From: a virus
Length of the DNA stretch: 25,867 bases
Reading direction: 5' to 3' (one strand)
IMG/VR virus record: IMGVR_UViG_3300025383_000097
Span: 1-25,867 of that record
This document shows positions 21,334 through 25,867 of the stretch, one piece after another; position 1 is the first letter of the stretch; every line of letters starts with the position of its first letter. A program made the translations under genes and the position numbers. The notes below the pieces were generated by a model. It was given only the letters and a program-made list of their open reading frames with translations. It ran no database searches and was not told the origin of the DNA.

Positions 21334-22811
21334 GTGATTCAGGAATACAAAGTCCATTAGGAGTTAACGTTGTTAGCTCCTTACTACAAAATCAGGGGTT
21401 TTATATAAACCCCAATGCCGCTGCATTAATGGGGTCAAGTACAAATAATGCAAACTATACTCCTGGTAGTATAGTAAACAATACTTGTTTAAAATGGGTA
21501 ACATATGCAATTAATGCCGCATATCAAAATCTTGGTACTAATGTTTCCACAACAACATATGATAATTTAATATCAATTGGTGCACAAGCTATTCCCGCAT
21601 TGGGCAATAGTAAAGCACCTACATATATTATTGATGACCCATCAGGTGTTTGGAATGGGCAAGCAACATCAGGTTATGCAGTACAAGGACCCACAGATCA
21701 AGGACAAAGTGCTACTTGGGTACCTTATTTGTCAGAAAATGTAAACGTTGGTGTAACTCAATGGGGTTATATTAGACTATTAGCATTACAAGCATGGAAT
21801 GAATTTAATTGGAATGGTAAAACTACCACAGCTACAGTAACCGCAGGTAGTTTTGTTGTGGGTACTGTTTATACAATTTTAACAATAGGAAGTACAGATT
21901 TTACATCGATAGGTGCTACTTCTAATACGCCCGGTATCACATTTACTGCAACAGGAGTAGGTAGTGGATCTGGTACTGCTTCTTATACATATGTAAACAA
22001 TACCAGCCCTCCCGAATATAAAGAATTTACATCTTCATTTTTAACAGCAGATAACTTTGTAAATTATTCTAATAACGCAATCACCGCTATTACTAATTCG
22101 CAAACCTTTCAACAAGGTACTTATAGTAATCAAAATGATTTAATCACAGGTGAATTATCTGGTGTTAGTTTAGCATTGCAAGATTTTGGACAAGACTTAA
22201 TCAATTTAGGTAAAGCACTTAACATAGCACAAATTAATAAGTTTGGATTACCTTCTACATTATTACAATTAATCAAACAAAATAATGCACAAACAGCAAA
22301 TTTAAACTTGGCATTGTTAGCATCAGGATTGTCTAATAACGAAATTGACGCCATTGCAAGTGGAAATATAACCCCTACCATAAATCAAGAACAACAATTA
22401 TACAGTGCATTCCTTATTATTCAAGGGGCTGATCTTTCTGAAATATTAGTCCCGTTACAGTGTTTAACAAAGGGATTAACATCATTAGCTGATCTATTAA
22501 ATGTTAAAAAACTATTTCCAATAAGTTACACAACATTAACCGTACCAATCTATAACACAACACCTGGACCTACAAATAGCAAAACATATTATTTGTTGTT
22601 TATAGAAGAACAATTAAATCCACAACTTATTGCTCCTGCTGTAGTAGCACAAGTTGCACCAGTTGTGCCGCCTGCTCCTCCACCAGTTGCATTACCAGTA
22701 GAACCAGTAATAATACCTTCTACTCCTGTTACACAAGCAGCAGCGGTAGCAGTCAACGCAGGAATAGGTCCTCCAAGACTTGGATATATAACACCAACGG
22801 CGGCAAATTAA
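21330..22811 (+). CDS. large tail or baseplate structural protein with inserted module
   Basis: This 493-aa protein starts MSDSGIQSPLGVNVVSSLLQ. It follows the PAAR gene with an ATGA overlap and precedes a second large protein by one base, a layout typical of the tail-tip region in marine T4-like phages. No enzyme motif is visible. Residues 164-222 (ATVTAGSFVVGTVYTILT..., DFTSIGATSNTPG, FTATGVGSGSGTA) form a compact beta module that recurs in unrelated marine phage structural proteins. It is inserted between YIRLLALQAWNEFNWNG and SPPEYKEFTSSFLTADNF. The C-terminus is Pro/Val/Ala-rich (VPPAPPPVALPVEP). Function is inferred from context. Confidence 0.65.
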   Translation: MSDSGIQSPLGVNVVSSLLQNQGFYINPNAAALMGSSTNNANYTPGSIVNNTCLKWVTYAINAAYQNLGTNVSTTTYDNLISIGAQAIPALGNSKAPTYIIDDPSGVWNGQATSGYAVQGPTDQGQSATWVPYLSENVNVGVTQWGYIRLLALQAWNEFNWNGKTTTATVTAGSFVVGTVYTILTIGSTDFTSIGATSNTPGITFTATGVGSGSGTASYTYVNNTSPPEYKEFTSSFLTADNFVNYSNNAITAITNSQTFQQGTYSNQNDLITGELSGVSLALQDFGQDLINLGKALNIAQINKFGLPSTLLQLIKQNNAQTANLNLALLASGLSNNEIDAIASGNITPTINQEQQLYSAFLIIQGADLSEILVPLQCLTKGLTSLADLLNVKKLFPISYTTLTVPIYNTTPGPTNSKTYYLLFIEEQLNPQLIAPAVVAQVAPVVPPAPPPVALPVEPVIIPSTPVTQAAAVAVNAGIGPPRLGYITPTAAN

Positions 22812-22812
22812 T

Positions 22813-24327
22813 ATGGCAGACGCACTTAATTTTCAAATACCAACTGGCGGATATGGAACTTATTTACAAGGAATTCTTCCTGATGATCAAAGAGTATTGG
22901 CAGGTGCCTTTGCTACCGCTATGCAACAGATCAATAACATTAATCAAGTTGATTTACAAAAATTTGCACAAGTAGTTTTCTCAGGAGAGACCGTGCAAAA
23001 CTTACCTCTTGTTAATGGTACTGATGTACCCACCGATGTACAATTAGCAGTAACTGCATTGGGCAACATAGCATTAGGTGGCGGTATATATGGTACATAT
23101 ACAATGTCAAATTTCTTTGGTTGTATGTCTGGACTACCTTACCCATTACAAGATATACAAAATGGTATTCAACAATTACAAACTACAAAATTAACAAACA
23201 TTTATCAACAATTATATCTTGCTGTTAATTGGCAACAAGCTACAGCAACAGCAACAATAACATTATCAGGTGGTAATTATAGTCTTACAGGATTTACGAT
23301 CAATAATCCAAGTGGTGGATATGGAAGAGGTACTGCCCCAGCCCCAACTGTAACTGTAACAGGTAGTAATAGTTTTAGTGCTACTGCTACAGCAATTATA
23401 GGTACTGATCCAAATGATTTAACAACATATGGAAAAGTAACAGGATTTACAATTACTGATCCTGGAACACAGACAGGCAATCCAGGTACAACTACAACAC
23501 ACATTCAAGCACCACCTACTGCTGTATTAGCTGTTAATACTGATGGAAGTGTAGCAACAGGTGGAACTAACACAACATATAGTACTACAGGTTGGACTGG
23601 TGCAGGCATAGGTATGGACGCAGTTGTACAAGATTATATTACACAAGCTGACACAGAAATTATCGCCATATCAGTAGCCAGTACAGACAATTTTAATGCG
23701 GCTAATACATTAAATACAAATTATAACATAACCGGTACTGCACTTAAACAAGAACAACGTGCTAGATATATTGCAATATCTCCTGTACCAATTCCGCGCA
23801 ATAACTTTTTAAATATTTACCCAACTGCATTATATGTGTTTACTGATTCTATACCTTCTTTTGCGTTAGAAACTCTACCACACATGGCAGCACAAACATT
23901 AGAAAATATATCTGATTTAAATTTCACAGGTGGACAAAGTATAATTGGTGCTATGCGACAAGATAGAAACCAAGCAAGATTACAACAAGTTGGAATACCG
24001 TTAACTAACAATATACCTGATACTCCAACAGATTCACAAATTGCAGCGTTGATGCTAGGAGCTGAACCTGGAGTAACAGCAGCGTACCCAACACAACCAA
24101 CCCCACCTGCACCAATTGCATCATATAGTGATACAGCACCCAAAAATTTAACAATAGTTGGAACTGCTACACCGTTACCAATAGTAAATGGATTAGCAGC
24201 AGCCAATACTTTACCCACTTTATTAAACACAGGATACACATCTAGCACATTATCACCTGCTACATATAGTATTCCTCAAGCTATTGATCATGTAATAGAA
24301 TGCAATTGTGATTGTTGGGTAGCTTAA
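22813..24327 (+). CDS. large tail or baseplate structural protein
   Basis: This 504-aa protein (MADALNFQIPTGGYGTYLQG...) follows the preceding structural gene by one base. Residues about 140-260 have Gly/Thr-rich repeated strands (YSLTGFTINNPSGGYG, APTVTVTG, KVTGFTITDPG), the SGGYG-type module common in marine phage structural proteins. The flanks (IPSFALETLPHMAAQTLENI, GAMRQDRNQARLQQVGI) are helical. It ends in a Cys cluster (CNCDCW), unusual for this gene set and possibly metal-binding or cross-linking. No enzyme motif is seen. Together with 21330 it is probably part of the baseplate or tail tip; I cannot give a T4 equivalent. Confidence 0.65.
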   Translation: MADALNFQIPTGGYGTYLQGILPDDQRVLAGAFATAMQQINNINQVDLQKFAQVVFSGETVQNLPLVNGTDVPTDVQLAVTALGNIALGGGIYGTYTMSNFFGCMSGLPYPLQDIQNGIQQLQTTKLTNIYQQLYLAVNWQQATATATITLSGGNYSLTGFTINNPSGGYGRGTAPAPTVTVTGSNSFSATATAIIGTDPNDLTTYGKVTGFTITDPGTQTGNPGTTTTHIQAPPTAVLAVNTDGSVATGGTNTTYSTTGWTGAGIGMDAVVQDYITQADTEIIAISVASTDNFNAANTLNTNYNITGTALKQEQRARYIAISPVPIPRNNFLNIYPTALYVFTDSIPSFALETLPHMAAQTLENISDLNFTGGQSIIGAMRQDRNQARLQQVGIPLTNNIPDTPTDSQIAALMLGAEPGVTAAYPTQPTPPAPIASYSDTAPKNLTIVGTATPLPIVNGLAAANTLPTLLNTGYTSSTLSPATYSIPQAIDHVIECNCDCWVA

Positions 24328-24359
24328 TTACCAATTTTGTTTTATTATATCATTTGATA

Positions 24360-24368
24360 TGATAGAAT
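24360..24368 (+). promoter_or_regulatory. possible extended -10 promoter for lysis genes
   Basis: TGATAGAAT is an extended -10 (TGn plus TAGAAT, five of six). The -35 region 17 bases before (TTTTAT) is poor. It lies in the 82-base gap before the lysis genes. No late box is seen here. Confidence 0.35.
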
Positions 24369-24375
24369 GTTTTAC

Positions 24376-24404
24376 ACCTTAAAATTTTAAGGTACATAGG
24401 AGGT
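24376..24404 (+). promoter_or_regulatory. 18-bp palindrome and perfect ribosome binding site before endolysin
   Basis: ACCTTAAAATTTTAAGGT (24376-24393) is a perfect palindrome. Four bases later AGGAGGT (24398-24404) is a complete match to the 16S rRNA tail, five bases before ATG 24410. The palindrome could be an operator or an mRNA stem next to the ribosome binding site. Confidence 0.6.
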
Positions 24405-24409
24405 AGAAA

Positions 24410-24943
24410 ATGGAAACAGTTCTAAAGACTATGGTTTTATTGTTAGGAACTTGTCTTACTGTTTGTTTGGTAAGTCATATAACAAGCCATAGATTTGAAA
24501 TGTTACGTAATCAACAGACGACTATGGAAGGTGATACCAGTGAAGTTGTAACTAAACAACTTGATTGTCTAGCTATGAATGTGTATAAAGAAGCTGGAAC
24601 AGAACCTTTTGAAGGCAAAGTAGCGGTAGCACAAGTAACAATTAATCGTGCTAACGACAGTTCACATAGATTTGGTAATAAGATTTGCGATGTTGTATAT
24701 CAAAAATCTACATTTATGGGATACATTGTTTGTCAGTTTAGTTGGCATTGTGAAAACGCTAAAGTTCCAATTAATAATGAAATGTATAAAGAAAGTTATG
24801 CTGTCGCTAAAAAGGTATATTTAGAAGGTTTTAGATTAGAAGATTTAAATACAGCACTTTATTATCATGCGGATTATATTAACCCAAATTGGCATTTAAA
24901 AAAGATTGCTAGTATTGGACATCATGTTTTTTATGAAGGATAA
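24410..24943 (+). CDS. SleB-type cell-wall hydrolase (endolysin) with N-terminal anchor
   Basis: This 177-aa protein has a hydrophobic segment at about residues 5-24 (LKTMVLLLGTCLTVCLV) with few charges, fitting a signal anchor. The body matches the SleB/CwlJ hydrolase family: LAMNVYKEAGTEPFEGKVAV with likely catalytic E61, then INRAN, ICDVVYQ, CQFSW and a C-terminal AxYYHADYINP-like block. It should cut peptidoglycan for host lysis or entry. The N-terminal anchor suggests export by the host Sec system and late release, as in signal-arrest-release endolysins. Its ribosome binding site is perfect, and a holin-like gene follows two bases after its stop. Confidence 0.85.
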   Translation: METVLKTMVLLLGTCLTVCLVSHITSHRFEMLRNQQTTMEGDTSEVVTKQLDCLAMNVYKEAGTEPFEGKVAVAQVTINRANDSSHRFGNKICDVVYQKSTFMGYIVCQFSWHCENAKVPINNEMYKESYAVAKKVYLEGFRLEDLNTALYYHADYINPNWHLKKIASIGHHVFYEG

Positions 24944-24945
24944 TT

Positions 24946-25257
24946 ATGGAAAAAGTTAGAGCATTTTTTGAACACTTGTTTACTGATTTTAAAACCAAAG
25001 TTACTCATGTGAGTATCAATGGAATTGAATGGGCAAGTCTTATAGCATTACACGCAGCAACGGTACCAACAATGTTAAGTTTATTAGCAGGATTAACAGA
25101 TAAAACCCCAAGTATTGACATGGTGTTAATTGTTTGGGCAGCATTAGGATTATTGTTTGTAAAGTCTATAATGAAACGTGATTTTACAAGCATAGCAATT
25201 ATTGGCTTTGGCTTTCTGGGGCAGGCTATATTAATGGCACTGATATTTTTTAAATGA
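24946..25257 (+). CDS. holin-like membrane protein
   Basis: The 103-aa protein has an amphipathic N-terminus and three hydrophobic segments at about residues 29-50, 57-75 and 81-102, with charged turns (TDKTPSID, KSIMKRD) between them. Size, three spans and place directly after an endolysin gene fit a class I-type holin that times lysis. There is no sequence motif that proves this; another small membrane protein is possible. The stop overlaps the next ATG by four bases (25254-25257). Confidence 0.6.
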   Translation: MEKVRAFFEHLFTDFKTKVTHVSINGIEWASLIALHAATVPTMLSLLAGLTDKTPSIDMVLIVWAALGLLFVKSIMKRDFTSIAIIGFGFLGQAILMALIFFK

Positions 25258-25772
25258 AACAAATAAGTAAAAGCCCTGATCGTGGCAAGTTTGGTCGTGA
25301 AGCACACATAAAATCTCGAACTGAAAAAGGCCTAGAACCTAGTCAGGATTATCTTGATTATATGGAAAATTCTAGGCTTGAACGGGATATATGGATCAAT
25401 AATCCAGAAAATCAAGTAAACAATTTAGAATATGATTTACGCACAACTGATTGGATATTAGAGAAAGTACGCAACAGCGAAGATTACGCTCAAAATCTTT
25501 ATGCTGCCATGTGTAATAATGAATTTCAAAAAAACGATGTATGGCCAATCTTAAAAGAAGAACGTTGGTGTTGTACTTGGCGTAGTGCAGGTGGCATTAT
25601 AGCAAACATGCGTCAAGAAGGTGATTACATAGATTGGTACTGTAGTGGTATCAGAGATATTGATTCTCCCGAGAACAAATACGTTGGAGAATCTGTAGTC
25701 ACAGATGAGATACGTGAAGACTTACTTAAATTAGGATGGATAGTAATAGAGGACGACAATGACAGGATATAA
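25254..25772 (+). CDS. conserved phage protein, unknown function
   Basis: The 172-aa protein has a charged, Arg/Glu-rich first half and a conserved-looking second half (EERWCCTWRSAGGIIANMRQ, EGDYIDWYCSG). I recall this second block from several T4-like marine phages, where it is unnamed. It contains three Cys and several Trp, so a small metal-binding or compact fold is possible. It is coupled by ATGA overlap to the holin-like gene and overlaps the next gene by 14 bases, so the run from 24410 is probably one operon. Confidence 0.7.
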   Translation: MKQISKSPDRGKFGREAHIKSRTEKGLEPSQDYLDYMENSRLERDIWINNPENQVNNLEYDLRTTDWILEKVRNSEDYAQNLYAAMCNNEFQKNDVWPILKEERWCCTWRSAGGIIANMRQEGDYIDWYCSGIRDIDSPENKYVGESVVTDEIREDLLKLGWIVIEDDNDRI

Positions 25773-25867
25773 CTTTAAAAAGAAAGATAGTGGTTTAAAT
25801 TTAATAAAAGAAATTATTGCCAAAAAACACAATAGACAAAAAGAACAAGAAATAATTAATAAGCTAT
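25759..25867 (+). CDS. start of a further small gene, cut by the window edge
   Basis: ATG 25759 opens a frame that stays open to the end of the window (36 codons seen): MTGYNFKKKDSGLNLIKEII and on, very rich in Lys. GAGGA at 25749-25753 lies five bases upstream. It overlaps the preceding gene's end by 14 bases. Too little is visible to name it. Confidence 0.55.
   Translation, partial: MTGYNFKKKDSGLNLIKEIIAKKHNRQKEQEIINKL

Noticed and set aside
23817-24248. 143-aa open frame on the minus strand inside the last structural gene
   Set aside because: Antisense to an intact gene; no promoter or ribosome binding site, and Gly/Val/Ala runs expected from the complementary Thr/Pro codons.
1-25867. 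tRNA genes, CRISPR arrays, insertion sequences, integrase or attachment sites
   Set aside because: I looked in all gaps on both strands; the longest non-coding gaps are about 50-210 bases and hold only the promoters, hairpins and remnant listed.

Overview
This window is a stretch of a T4-like (tevenvirus-type) myophage genome. It is AT-rich (roughly 35-38 % G+C by eye) and almost wholly coding. Evidence for T4 kinship: adjacent gene 61-type primase and gene 41-type helicase, a DexA-type exonuclease, nrdA/nrdB with a homing endonuclease between them, a PAAR spike-tip protein, and many copies of a late-promoter motif (N-TAAATAC/G) matching the T4 late box TATAAATA. The small conserved proteins, the long low-complexity structural proteins and the PhyH-like oxygenase resemble marine and freshwater T4-like phages (cyanophage, pelagiphage or methylophage types). 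The exact host cannot be read from the window. No tRNA, rRNA, CRISPR array or IS element was seen, and there is no gene-free stretch over 300 bases.

Layout. 1-1726: 3' end of a 2-oxoglutarate/Fe(II) oxygenase, a decayed zinc-finger gene, a DexA-like exonuclease, and a 193-aa protein that keeps a collinear, compressed set of motifs of bacterial DNA polymerase III alpha. 1706-2086 (minus): small conserved protein. 2239-2982: structural-type protein. 3019-5362: primase and helicase. 5403-10436: late block with an 81-aa protein, a 731-aa protein with a ligase-type KWDG domain, a probably abundant small virion-type protein with its own promoter and terminator, and scaffold or structural-type small proteins. 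10440-12290: glycosyltransferase-like gene convergent with an SGNH hydrolase. 12343-13029: PD-(D/E)XK nuclease. 13082-15997: 971-aa fiber-like protein. 16036-20755: small conserved gene, nrdA, GIY-YIG homing endonuclease, nrdB, glutaredoxin. 20752-24327: Sm-like protein, PAAR protein and two large tail or baseplate-type proteins. 24410-25867: SleB-type endolysin, holin-like protein, conserved protein and the start of another gene.

How it works together. The replication genes (primase, helicase, nucleases, ribonucleotide reductase, glutaredoxin) are interleaved with virion genes. Two control themes stand out. First, many promoters sit so close to start codons that their mRNAs should be leaderless or nearly so. 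Two are near-consensus sigma70 promoters with exactly six bases between the -10 box and ATG (genes at 3019 and 12343); others are late promoters 5-10 bases from ATG. Second, at three late genes an inverted repeat spans the late promoter and the start codon or ribosome binding site. Read-through mRNA could then fold and hide the start, while mRNA begun at the late promoter could not, as is known for some T4 genes (e, soc, I-TevI).

The most novel items are the miniature polymerase III alpha-like protein coupled by an ATGA overlap to an exonuclease, the two control themes above, and a GC-rich, codon-shifted patch over the active site of nrdA next to the homing endonuclease. All functional calls come from reading motifs by eye; no database search was possible.
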